A DNA stretch of 64,000 nucleotides from Janthinobacterium sp. PC23-8 (GTDB lineage: Bacteria; Pseudomonadota; Gammaproteobacteria; Burkholderiales; Burkholderiaceae_D): positions 175,672-239,671 of the forward strand of contig NZ_NJGY01000004.1 of NCBI RefSeq assembly GCF_002250505.1, given 5' to 3'. The notes under the pieces were generated by a model. The model searched no databases and was not told the origin of the DNA. It saw only the letters and a list, made by a program, of their open reading frames with translations. Shown piece after piece: positions 53,611 through 61,403 of the stretch. The first letter of the stretch is position 1, and the number at the start of each line of letters is the position of its first letter. The position numbers and the translations under genes were made by a program.

Positions 53611-54645
53611 TTACTCTTTGTTCTGCGATCTACGTATCGCATCTTCGAATTGACCGATAAATTCGAGCACCGCATCAAAATCCGGCGGCGCGTCCGTAAA
53701 CATTTCCGCCTGCATCGCCACGTAATCCTGCCGCCAGCTTTGTTCTTGATTTGGCAATGGTAACAGACGTAAAGTTTCCGGCGCCATTGCCTGGTAGTCG
53801 ATACAGCTCTGTGCAAAAAAGACACTTCGATGCGCCAATACATTTTTGAACAGATCGCTGTCCTCGACGGCCTTGGCCGCAATACCGCTCTGTATCAAGC
53901 GGTACAGGTCGTAGTAATGCCTCGCCATCCTCGCGCGTCTTTGCTTGTCCGCTGGCCTGTACGTTTCCTCATGCAACAGCATGGCCTTTTCCCAGAAAGT
54001 CCTCTCTGGGGCCAAAGCATGGACGATCGTTTCTGGCCGGGTGAACAGCTGGGGGAAAACCTCGGCGATGACAGGATGCACTAAGCGCTCATGCGCGGGC
54101 CAGGGATCAGATCGCGCGCCGAACTCAATCTTGACGATCGGACGTACATAACGCGCCTGCTCTGCGCCGAAGTGAGTCGGGTACAGGAAGAGCAGCGTCT
54201 GGCCGTCAGGATCATCGCCGTCCAAGGTAAGTTGCCAACCATCTGCGCCGAGTTGAGCAATAAAGCAATCGCTCAACCCAGGCAGCAATGTGTTCCTCAC
54301 GAACGTCCCGCATGCGTCACGTAGCGCCTTGAGCCGTTTCGCTTGCTGCTTTGCGCTTGGTGCCCGCTCAGGGCTATTGTCGCCGCCAAAACCGAGGGCA
54401 TCGCGCCCAATGGTTAAATCGACATCCTCGGAGAATCTGTCGATCAGCCCCCATGCCTTTGACAGCGATGTTCCGCCCTTGAAGGTCAAATGGCCCTTGA
54501 GCTCGGGCAGCGCAAATAACTGTTCCAAAGTCCAGCATACCCAGAAGTCCTTTTCCGCGCTGGAGGCCACCCAGCCGTTGCGGGCTGCAGTCTGCTCGAT
54601 GGCCAGCTTCTGGTCTTCCCTGGATAATTTCAAAAACTCTTGCAT
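53611..54645 (-). CDS. abiEii: AbiEii-type nucleotidyltransferase toxin
   Basis: This 344-residue toxin of a type IV toxin-antitoxin and phage-abortive-infection system has the DNA-polymerase-beta-like core TFKGGTSLSKAWGLIDRFSE with GG-S (57-60) and D74-x-D76 (motif I), IVKIEFGAR (motif II), ERTFWEKAMLLHEE (motif III) and RHYYDLYRL (motif IV). Known AbiEii-family proteins (for example MenT) transfer nucleotides to tRNA or other targets and cause reversible growth arrest. It begins three bases after the antitoxin stop. Confidence 0.9.
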   Translation of the reverse strand: MQEFLKLSREDQKLAIEQTAARNGWVASSAEKDFWVCWTLEQLFALPELKGHLTFKGGTSLSKAWGLIDRFSEDVDLTIGRDALGFGGDNSPERAPSAKQQAKRLKALRDACGTFVRNTLLPGLSDCFIAQLGADGWQLTLDGDDPDGQTLLFLYPTHFGAEQARYVRPIVKIEFGARSDPWPAHERLVHPVIAEVFPQLFTRPETIVHALAPERTFWEKAMLLHEETYRPADKQRRARMARHYYDLYRLIQSGIAAKAVEDSDLFKNVLAHRSVFFAQSCIDYQAMAPETLRLLPLPNQEQSWRQDYVAMQAEMFTDAPPDFDAVLEFIGQFEDAIRRSQNKE

Positions 54646-54648
54646 GGC

Positions 54649-55314
54649 TCAACCCTTGTCTTGCGCTATCCGCCGCATGACATCTGCAATCCATACCGGG
54701 GCCAGTGACGCATCGGCCAGCAGCACGGCCTTGTCTTCGGCGGTCAACTTGGCTCTGAGCGTGGCGACAACCTGGTCATCGATATGCGCCTGCTTGAAAT
54801 GTCGCAATGCCTGGATCACCAGACCGCTGATGCGTCCGGCGGTCGCCATATTGCGAGGCGTAGTGTGCTTCAACAGAATGCTCTGATTGCCGATATGGAC
54901 TGTACGCGATACGCCATCGGTCAGGAAGGCCAGCTTCATCGGCACTTGCTCCGTGAGCCCGAGTAGATTGGCGGCGTAAGCCCCTGATGGTTGCAGGCGC
55001 AAGCTCCCTTTGCCTGCAATCGCCTTGGCGATATCGTCGGCGGACGGTAATAGCGGTCCCAGAATCGCGTGCGTGCGCGGGACATCGTACAGTCCTCGGG
55101 CGACTCTTCGAAGTGCCCCAGTGGACGTTAAACGCGATAGCACCTTATCGACGGCCGCACGGCTACCCAAGTGGAGAAAATCCACGGGGCTAAAAACTTT
55201 CCTCGGCTCGCTCGCAGCCAGTTTGGCGCGGATAGCCGCGTCCACGCTGCCGTGGGACGGTGGCGTTTGCTGAGTAGGTTGGCTTTTGCCGGAGGAGGGG
55301 GAAGTGGTGCGCAT
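54649..55314 (-). CDS. abiEi: AbiEi-family antitoxin / transcriptional autorepressor
   Basis: This 221-residue protein has an N-terminal winged HTH (FSPVDFLHLGSRAAVDKVLS, then LTSTGALRRVARGLYDVPRT) and a C-terminal antitoxin domain of the DUF6088/AbiEi_4 type. It should neutralise AbiEii without stable binding (type IV) and repress its own operon. The ATG at 55314 was chosen because the TTG at 55344 lies inside the predicted promoter. The start codon abuts a 10-bp operator palindrome. It is the first gene of the AbiE operon. Confidence 0.88.
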   Translation of the reverse strand: MRTTSPSSGKSQPTQQTPPSHGSVDAAIRAKLAASEPRKVFSPVDFLHLGSRAAVDKVLSRLTSTGALRRVARGLYDVPRTHAILGPLLPSADDIAKAIAGKGSLRLQPSGAYAANLLGLTEQVPMKLAFLTDGVSRTVHIGNQSILLKHTTPRNMATAGRISGLVIQALRHFKQAHIDDQVVATLRAKLTAEDKAVLLADASLAPVWIADVMRRIAQDKG

Positions 55315-55349
55315 GTCAGAAAATATAGCACGTTTTTCTGACAATACAA
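55314..55349 (-). promoter_or_regulatory. abiE promoter and autoregulatory operator, predicted leaderless start
   Basis: On the minus strand -35 TTGTAT (55344-55349), a 16-base spacer and -10 TATATT (55322-55327). A perfect 10-bp inverted repeat, TGTCAGAAAA (55314-55323) and TTTTCTGACA (55334-55343), covers the -10 and spacer and reaches the first base of the ATG. Only seven bases separate the -10 from the start codon, so the mRNA should have little or no leader. AbiEi proteins are known to bind inverted repeats in their promoters. Confidence 0.7.
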
Positions 55350-55678
55350 TCGTGAAATGTGGATTTATAAGGCTTTAGCAAACGCAGCGAGGATGGCCCC
55401 GCCGGGCAAGCCGGTTTGAGCGAAGCGAAAACATGGTTTGCTCCTCACCGGCGAGCTGACTGTCGCCCCCACCGTAGCCTGTATGCGTCGGCCTGCGCCG
55501 CTGGGCAACCCTGCACCGCCACGCCAATCAGCGGCTATTGCGTGAGCTGGACTATGCATAGCCAGCGCTCTACGGCATACGCGCTGCACTGGGGGCGTTT
55601 TCAGGGTAACTGGGCTGGCCAATGACGCCGCTTTTCACGCTTTCCGCTATGGCGCCACTTGGCGATTCAATTGACGCC
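55350..55678. other. Gene-free stretch between abiE and repeat copy 3
   Basis: I see no complete gene. Two short fragments read like decayed coding sequence on the plus strand (VGLRRWATLHRHANQRLL ending at a stop near 55559; DAAFHAFRYGATWRFN ending near 55671), but neither has a start. These may be scars of island decay. Confidence 0.35.
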
Positions 55679-55866
55679 GTCCACTGGATAAAAAAGTAAA
55701 GGCCCCCGAGCGCAAGCGACGGGGCCCTTACTTTTTTATCCAACGCGAAACAGCCGAGAACCGAATCCGCGTCCGGCACGGACGCAGGGCGTAGCGGGGA
55801 ATTCGCCCCGCATGCGGGGCGCCCGCGCAGCGACGTTGCGCTGCAGCGCAACGGCTTCCCGATTCT
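55679..55866 (+). repeat. Palindrome-rich module, copy 3 (diverged)
   Basis: About 188 bases match copies 1 and 2. The tmRNA-like start is shortened (GCCGTCCACTGGATA lacks CTCCAC). The terminator hairpin (55686-55741) differs from copy 1 in both arms in a compensating way (AAGTAAA with TTACTT in place of AACAAA with TTTGTT). It lacks the TTCTGACCAGG end. Copies 2 and 3 bracket the nitroreductase and AbiE genes. Confidence 0.88.
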
Positions 55867-55938
55867 GAGTAAGCGCAACGTCAGTCCAATCATTGACTTT
55901 TTCGCCTGCCATTAGCCTGTCGGCACACAAGCGCCAGA

Positions 55939-56430
55939 TTATAAATCGATGATTTTCCGCAGCAGTGCCGGCGACACGCGCCATTGCTCGCCATCGCACA
56001 ACAGGGAGCAGGTTTTGGTGTTGATGCGTACGATGTTGCCGACGCGTTCGCGCAGGTGCTTGTCGGTGAAGGCGACGGTATCGCCGAGTTTGAATATGGG
56101 CAAGTCCGGTGCTCGCGGCCGCAGCGGTGGCGCCGCCGGCTCGCCACGCTGCGCTGGGTCGGCCACGATGGCCACATAGGGCAGCTTCCATTGAGTACGC
56201 GTGATATCGTCCTGTACTATTGCCTGCGTCGGCAGCAACTGCAGCACGCGGCCCGGCGCGAGCGTACCGCGGCGGTGATCGAAGTACATCACGTGTGCGC
56301 CCAGATGCACATGGCGGCGCACGTCAAGAATGCGTTTCGGGTCGGTCATCATCTGGTTGATGGCCAGGCTGAGTTCGTACAAGTCAAGGCTGGGCGCGTT
56401 GCGTAGCGCGTCGAGAAGGCGCTTATCCAT
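55939..56430 (-). CDS. Hypothetical protein with KOW/SH3-like C-terminal motif
   Basis: This 163-residue cytoplasmic protein has an N-terminal helical region (RLLDALRNAPSLDLYELSLA), a beta-rich middle (VMYFDHRRGTLAPGRVLQLL) and a C-terminal segment KLGDTVAFTDKHLRERVGNI followed by VRINTKTCSLLCDGEQWRVS, which resembles KOW/SH3 RNA- or ribosome-contacting barrels. I do not recognise a named family. The ATG at 56430 lacks a clear ribosome binding site, and a TTG at 56448 also opens the frame. It lies just outside repeat copy 3. Confidence 0.6.
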   Translation of the reverse strand: MDKRLLDALRNAPSLDLYELSLAINQMMTDPKRILDVRRHVHLGAHVMYFDHRRGTLAPGRVLQLLPTQAIVQDDITRTQWKLPYVAIVADPAQRGEPAAPPLRPRAPDLPIFKLGDTVAFTDKHLRERVGNIVRINTKTCSLLCDGEQWRVSPALLRKIIDL

Positions 56431-56697
56431 GGCGTCAGTGTAGCGCAAATGCCACCGTCTTATCCAACTGGCAGGCTCAGCTTGGAGCCGTCTCCGGGCT
56501 TTTCAGACCTGCCCCGCCTTTTTTTGACCACCGCCTTTTTGACACACCGCAACTGCCTGACAGGATGCCCAACAGATACTGATCATGTTTATCAGGAAGA
56601 TAAACCAGCAACGCCTCGATCACACAGCTGTTCGACAGTCCACGCCATGCCCCTTGAACTCCAACCAAAAGATCATTATTGAAATCCGGGAGCATTA

Positions 56698-57075
56698 ATG
56701 AACCTCCGTTTGCTTATCTTTGCAGCCTTCTTGCTCCACATCGTCTCCGTCATGGCGGCCGATACATCCCCACCAGGCACGTCCAAGCCCTTGCGCGGCG
56801 ATTATCAAATCTATGGCGGAACCTTGTCGGAAATGCTGCCGCCCACGCCCAGCGACAAGAAGGTAGCGTTCATGGTGACGGGGCCAGCGGCGAAAGACCT
56901 GTTCCTGCAGATCGGGCCGGATGTAGCCAAGGAAAATGCCTGCAGCGAGGCAAACGACTACCGGGAGCGTCGCCGCGGGGATTTATCGTGCGTGCACATG
57001 AAAGGCGAAGGCTACAGCTGCTATTTCGGCCTCGACCTCAAGACGGGAAAAGGCATGCATGGCGCCATCTGTTAG
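56698..57075 (+). CDS. Small exported protein of unknown function
   Basis: This 125-residue protein has a signal peptide (MNLRLLIFAAFLLHIVSVMA). The mature part has four Cys in the C-terminal half (NACSE, LSCVH, YSCYFG, final Cys) and the motif YQIYGGTLSEMLPPTPSDKK. The spacing suggests two disulphides. GGGAG lies five bases before the ATG. I know of no function. Confidence 0.65.
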   Translation: MNLRLLIFAAFLLHIVSVMAADTSPPGTSKPLRGDYQIYGGTLSEMLPPTPSDKKVAFMVTGPAAKDLFLQIGPDVAKENACSEANDYRERRRGDLSCVHMKGEGYSCYFGLDLKTGKGMHGAIC

Positions 57076-57237
57076 CAACAAGCCACTCTGCCTTCTCAAA
57101 CAGCGCCTCACCCGCATCGCGGAAAAAGGTGCCAAAAGCCTCAAGAACCTGCATCAGAAATCCACCTTCGCCGACAACCGCAACCGACGTCCATCCACGC
57201 GAGTAGGGGTCCGCCATTCTTCAATTCTCCGCTCCAG

Positions 57238-59553
57238 TTACAGGTCGAACTTCAGCTCGGCGATGAACGTACGCTGTGGGTAGGGATGGAAGTTCCAGTA
57301 CTTGTAATTGTTCAGGTTGTCGATGCCCAGCGCAGCGCTCCACTGCTTGTTGAAGCGATAGGTGGCGCGCACATCCGTCGTAAAATACTTGCTGGCGCCC
57401 TGGTAGGCGAAGCCGTTCGGATCGGAATTGTCCAGCGTCGAGAACTGCGGGCCGCTGTAGCGCGCCGCCAGCGTCACGGCCAGCTGGTCGTTGACGTGGT
57501 ACGACGCAACGCCGGTTGCACGCCATTCAGGGATGCGCGGCTGCCATTTTCCCACGCTGGCCGGGAACTTCTCGTTGCCGGTGATCTTCGAGTCGGTCCA
57601 GGTGGCACTGGAACCGAGATCCAGGCCGCGCAGCAGTACGTCGCTGGCCTCATAGGCGGCCTCCAGGCCCTTGGTATGGATTTCGTCGATGTTCTGGATG
57701 TTGGTCACGTTCGGTGTCACCAGCACATTGGTCTGTGAATACAGGCCATCCCTGGTGCGCTCGCCGAACGCTGTCAGACGCAGCAAGCCCTTGTTCAGCT
57801 TGCGTTCGGCCGTCAGCTCGCCCGTCCAGGATTTTTCCGGTTTCAGGTTCGGGTCGTTGTTGGTGGTCACGCCTTGGGCGTTGACACCGCCCTGGTACAG
57901 TTCGGACACGGTCGGCATGCGCACCGCGCGGCCCAGCGATGCCTTCAGCACCCAATCGTCAGATGCCTGGAAGGCCAGCGCAGCCTTGGGCGAGAAATAG
58001 TTTTCATGGCGCGAGCCCAGTGGGGCCGCGATCAAGACACTCCTGGTCGGATCGAAGTTCTTCGAGATGACCCCGTCGCGCGCGCCCCAGTGTTCGAATC
58101 GCATCCCCAGTACCGTCTTCCATCGAGGCGCGAATTTCCAGCTGTCCTGCGCATACAGGCTGTTGATCTCCGTCTTGCCGCTGAAAGCCGAATTGGGATT
58201 GCCGGCCGTGCCGTCGATCCAGTTGCCGGTGGCACTCTCGATGCTCGACAGCCTGTAGGCCTCGCGCTGGTAGCCGAATTCCGCGATATGAGCGCCGTTC
58301 ATGCCGTCCGGGCGCCAGACGCCCTTGGCGGCGAAGGTATTCCAGCCCGTGCCGCCCTGGTTGACGACGCGGCCGGCACCGGCGGTCGCGGCGCCAGGCA
58401 GCGGCACGGTCGGTGCTCGCAGTTCGTCTTTATGATAATCGTACAGGCTCGCTGCCACTTCCCAGTCGAATACTCCTTTGGTGTTGCTCTTCACCGACAA
58501 ACCATGCATGTAGTGTTCCAGCGCCTCGTTGGACAGATTGAAGTCAGTCGCCGCCAGGGTGTAGCTGCGTCCGCCAAGGTTGATCGCGCCGCTGTAGAGG
58601 GGCTGGCCGGCCGCGCTGGTCAAGTAGGTGGCCGGGCGGTTGACCGAGTCGTTCTTCCACCAGCCCAGCGTATAGCTGGCGCGGATCGTCGGCGTGAAGT
58701 CGTAAGCGATCTTCGCCTTAAGGTGGTCCTGGATGGTGTCGTATTGCGTGCCGGCACCCAGGATCAGCCAGTTTTTGTTGGTACGGTCAAGACCCGGCAC
58801 CGATCCTGTCACCGGCACGCCGGCGCTGCTGGCGGCGGTGGCCAGCGGTTTGGTCACGAAAGTCAAAGGCTGGCCGTCGCTGTCGTTGCGGCTGACGTCC
58901 ACGAACCAGGACCATTGCCCCACGTGGTCGCCAATCGAGAAACTCCCTTGCTTGCCGGCATAGTGGTCATTGGTGTTATACAGCTCGAAATGCTGGCGCG
59001 ACAGCGTCAACTTGGCATGCGCTTCAAACTGAGAGGGCATGCGCGTGACATAGTCGACCACGGCGCCAACCGAGTTGCCGCCGTAAGCAGCCGAGAACGG
59101 ACCGTAGAGGACATCGACGCGTTCGATCTCCTCCGGGCTCACCATGCCCCAGCGCGGCGCGAAGGTAGCGCCGTTGCCCAGGTAATTGGACAGCAAGATG
59201 CCGTCAGCGTACACCGCCGAACGGGCGCTATTGCCGGTGCCGGAGGCGCGAGTCGACAGCACGGCGTGGTTGTAGTCGCCAATGTAACGCTTGCGCACCA
59301 GCAGGCTTGGCAGGTATTTCAGCGCATCTTCGGCGTCGGTGGCGTTGATGGTGCGCTCGATGTCTTCGCGGGTGATGCCTTCGATGGTGGTCGGAATTTG
59401 AGTCGGCAGCGAAGTCGGACGGTTGCCTTGCACGATCACCGTGCCCAACGATTTGACAGCACTGTCGGCCGAGCCACTATCGTGCGCAATGGCGTTGTGG
59501 GCGAACGCGGCCGCCAAAGCGGTGATGAGCGGGGTGTAACGAAGGTTCTTCAT
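57238..59553 (-). CDS. TonB-dependent outer membrane receptor, possibly for copper
   Basis: This 771-residue receptor has a signal peptide ending NAIAHDS, a plug domain (about 35-150; VIVQGNRPTSLPTQIPTTIE, then ARSAVYADGILLSNYLG, then EIERVDVLYGPFSAAYGGNS) and a 22-strand barrel ending RTFIAELKFDL. AAGGA lies five bases before the ATG at 59553. A DUF2946 gene is directly upstream on the same strand, and in Pseudomonas relatives DUF2946 accompanies copper-type TonB receptors such as OprC, so copper is a reasonable guess. No Met/His-rich copper motif is obvious. Confidence 0.88.
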   Translation of the reverse strand: MKNLRYTPLITALAAAFAHNAIAHDSGSADSAVKSLGTVIVQGNRPTSLPTQIPTTIEGITREDIERTINATDAEDALKYLPSLLVRKRYIGDYNHAVLSTRASGTGNSARSAVYADGILLSNYLGNGATFAPRWGMVSPEEIERVDVLYGPFSAAYGGNSVGAVVDYVTRMPSQFEAHAKLTLSRQHFELYNTNDHYAGKQGSFSIGDHVGQWSWFVDVSRNDSDGQPLTFVTKPLATAASSAGVPVTGSVPGLDRTNKNWLILGAGTQYDTIQDHLKAKIAYDFTPTIRASYTLGWWKNDSVNRPATYLTSAAGQPLYSGAINLGGRSYTLAATDFNLSNEALEHYMHGLSVKSNTKGVFDWEVAASLYDYHKDELRAPTVPLPGAATAGAGRVVNQGGTGWNTFAAKGVWRPDGMNGAHIAEFGYQREAYRLSSIESATGNWIDGTAGNPNSAFSGKTEINSLYAQDSWKFAPRWKTVLGMRFEHWGARDGVISKNFDPTRSVLIAAPLGSRHENYFSPKAALAFQASDDWVLKASLGRAVRMPTVSELYQGGVNAQGVTTNNDPNLKPEKSWTGELTAERKLNKGLLRLTAFGERTRDGLYSQTNVLVTPNVTNIQNIDEIHTKGLEAAYEASDVLLRGLDLGSSATWTDSKITGNEKFPASVGKWQPRIPEWRATGVASYHVNDQLAVTLAARYSGPQFSTLDNSDPNGFAYQGASKYFTTDVRATYRFNKQWSAALGIDNLNNYKYWNFHPYPQRTFIAELKFDL

Positions 59554-59764
59554 GTAAATCCTTAAACTTGATACGGATGGTCGCAGGCCTGCGAGGGGCG
59601 CAACGGCGCGACGCAATAAAGTGGCAATCTCGGGGATGGGCGACAGCGCCCTGGGTCAAGCCCGTGGCGGCGCGCGCCATCTGGCGGCCAGCACAGGCCT
59701 CCGCCGTAGCGGAAGCGACCCGGCAATCGCACCCGCATTGCCTGCGAGCGCATTGCCTGGACGA

Positions 59765-60175
59765 TCAGGAAATAGTGGGAGGGCCGCGCGGCTGCGCGGC
59801 GGACCAAACGAATAGCGGCGCCGGCGCCTGGTAATAGAGAGAGGGGAACAGATCGTGTCCGCCCACCGCCGCAAAGGTGATGGGTACAGGCGGCAACAAG
59901 GCGAAGCTGCCGCCGTGCGTTGCGCAATATGGGCAGTGTTCCATATTGTGCTTCACATCCTTTAGCGGCTTGTGCGAAGTATCGGCGGCGAAAGCAGGCA
60001 ACTGCTTGACTCCACCTGCGCTGCATATTGCCGGCAAGGCCGAGTCGCTGCGGCTCATCGATAAAGCATGCGATATCGACGGTGCGAGCGTACTGAACAG
60101 GATGGCCAACGCGGCAATCCATGTGGTCAGTGTTCGTCGATCCAGGGCATTTGGCATGCCGCCATTATAATTCAT
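59765..60175 (-). CDS. DUF2946-family membrane protein
   Basis: This 136-residue protein has an N-terminal transmembrane or signal segment (LTTWIAALAILFSTLAPSISH) and the DUF2946 hallmark HNMEHCPYCATH (CPYC plus His), which looks like a metal or haem site. A Pro/aromatic-rich C-terminus follows. The family is usually encoded next to TonB-dependent copper receptors and PepSY proteins. The start is uncertain between ATG 60175 and ATG 60157, because neither has a good ribosome binding site. It lies 211 bases upstream of the TonB receptor. Confidence 0.75.
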   Translation of the reverse strand: MNYNGGMPNALDRRTLTTWIAALAILFSTLAPSISHALSMSRSDSALPAICSAGGVKQLPAFAADTSHKPLKDVKHNMEHCPYCATHGGSFALLPPVPITFAAVGGHDLFPSLYYQAPAPLFVWSAAQPRGPPTIS

Positions 60176-60252
60176 GAACGTTTCAGGTAGAAAAGTTCAA
60201 GTGCGCACACATAGATACGCCCAGGTCGCAACGCAGCGCCCTGACACTTTCA

Positions 60253-60438
60253 TTGGCGCAATATCAGGCCCGCTTTTGCGACAGGGACGAAGCGATGGCG
60301 CGGGCCTGTCTTTCGACCGCCTTTGGCATGTCTGACATCGCCGCCGCTTGCCACGTACCGAGCAGGACAGTCAGTCGAGCCATATCCACATTTGATAAGT
60401 CTCAGCTTGCCGCATACATGGCCAACCAGGGCCGAGGT
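60253..60438 (+). pseudogene. Probable C-terminal remnant of a REP-associated tyrosine transposase
   Basis: The plus frame reads QARFCDRDEAMARACLSTAF then GMSDIAAACHVPSRTVSRAI. This resembles the C-terminal helix-turn-helix found in RAYT proteins (RDEAMxxAYxxxxYxxxEIAxxxxxxxxTVSRxV-like). No catalytic HUH or Tyr part is present, and a REP-like repeat follows directly at 60439-60467, as expected for RAYT neighbourhoods. The assignment rests on pattern memory only. Confidence 0.4.
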
Positions 60439-60467
60439 CGTGTACAAATGGCGGACCTGACCCCGGC
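60439..60467 (+). repeat. REP-like 29-base repeat, copy 2
   Basis: Same orientation as 52201-52229, 26 of 29 bases identical (differences lie in bases 6-8). It lies directly after the RAYT-like remnant. Confidence 0.65.
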
Positions 60468-60475
60468 CACCCCAT

Positions 60476-61030
60476 TTATGGCAATTTGCTGTTAACACAT
60501 TGATCGTTGATTTGAGGAAGTTCTTCGTCCAGTGCCCATTGCACTACGTCCCTTAACAGACCCGGCGCGGCGGAAATCGGTTTTCCGTCGAGCAGTCCAT
60601 AAATGCTGTCTGCTCCGGTATATACGCGGTCCAGCAGCATGGTTTCATGGGTGCCACCCTTCCTCGTAAGGTACAGTGCATACCTTGGTTCCACCATGGC
60701 GTCGTTAGTTGCCTCGCCATGCAGAGAAAATTTATCAAGAATATCGCGCAACTTTTTGTTCTTTTCCTTGTTTTCAGTGACGTGTGTGCAACCCGCTTGA
60801 AGCAAGGTCGTCTCAGTCAGCCGCACTCTGAACAACATTGAATCGGAAACATAGACAAGCTTGCTGCGGACGATTTCATCGTTAGCACTACCGGTATCCT
60901 TCAAGGCAGGCGCTGCGCCAGAAACCCCGGCAGCAGCCATTCCCACCGCAAAGACGGTGGCGCCAAAAATTCCATGAAATACCATGCGTGGCGCAGTTGG
61001 GCTAGCGGAATTACCTATTTTTGTCGACAT
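60476..61030 (-). CDS. Exported protein of unknown function
   Basis: This 184-residue protein has an N-terminal hydrophobic signal (GIFGATVFAVGMAAAGVSGA) and a mature region with two Cys (AGCTH and DQCVN), KNKKLRDILDKFSLHGEATN and VEPRYALYLTRKGGTHETML. A near-perfect Shine-Dalgarno GGAGGTGAT lies just before the ATG at 61030, so initiation should be strong. I do not recognise a family. It is divergent from the TonB receptor at 61404. Confidence 0.65.
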   Translation of the reverse strand: MSTKIGNSASPTAPRMVFHGIFGATVFAVGMAAAGVSGAAPALKDTGSANDEIVRSKLVYVSDSMLFRVRLTETTLLQAGCTHVTENKEKNKKLRDILDKFSLHGEATNDAMVEPRYALYLTRKGGTHETMLLDRVYTGADSIYGLLDGKPISAAPGLLRDVVQWALDEELPQINDQCVNSKLP

Positions 61031-61403
61031 ATCACCTCCATAAACAAGTTTGAACCAATCAAAAAAATTTCATTCAACGGTACCCGCCACTCTGACCAGG
61101 TTTTGGTCGCAATCTGAGCACTAAAACCACTAATGCTCAGGCCATACCTGAACCCTCGTCGAGCGGCGGCAGGAAGGGAGCGCACATCGTTTGCCATAGA
61201 TCGGTGCAGGGGAAACGTTCGCGCCGCCGTGGTCGAAGCGAACATCGCCACGTTGGGCTGATCCTGACAGGCACGATGGGTTGCGACAGCGCAATCGACA
61301 CAATCGCTTGCACAATATATGAATATGCCAAATGAATCGTTGGTTTTGGCCGCTGTTGTCAATAGTATCCGTGCCTTACGCCAACTCCATCGTGCCCAAA
61401 AAA
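61031..61403. other. Gene-free divergent region before the second TonB receptor
   Basis: No gene is supported. It includes a degenerate repeat (61091-61152) related to 52147-52210. The frames at 61015-61416 and 61130-61331 on the minus strand show no family features. No riboswitch fold was recognised. Confidence 0.4.
61091..61152 (+). repeat. Degenerate copy of the sequence following repeat copy 2
   Basis: It begins TCTGACCAGGTTTT and includes GCTCAGGCC and CTGAA at the same relative positions as 52147-52210. Identity is about 70 percent by eye over 62 bases. It could mark another boundary of mobile DNA. Confidence 0.45.

Noticed and set aside
55416-55671. Protein-like fragments on the plus strand near repeat copy 3
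   Set aside because: No start codons and too short to assign; they may be decayed sequence but do not support a named pseudogene.
59554-59764. Possible cobalamin riboswitch upstream of the TonB receptor
   Set aside because: The region is GC-rich and folded-looking, but I could not find the conserved B12-box core, and the closest match (GCCACT on the minus strand) lacks the flanking elements.
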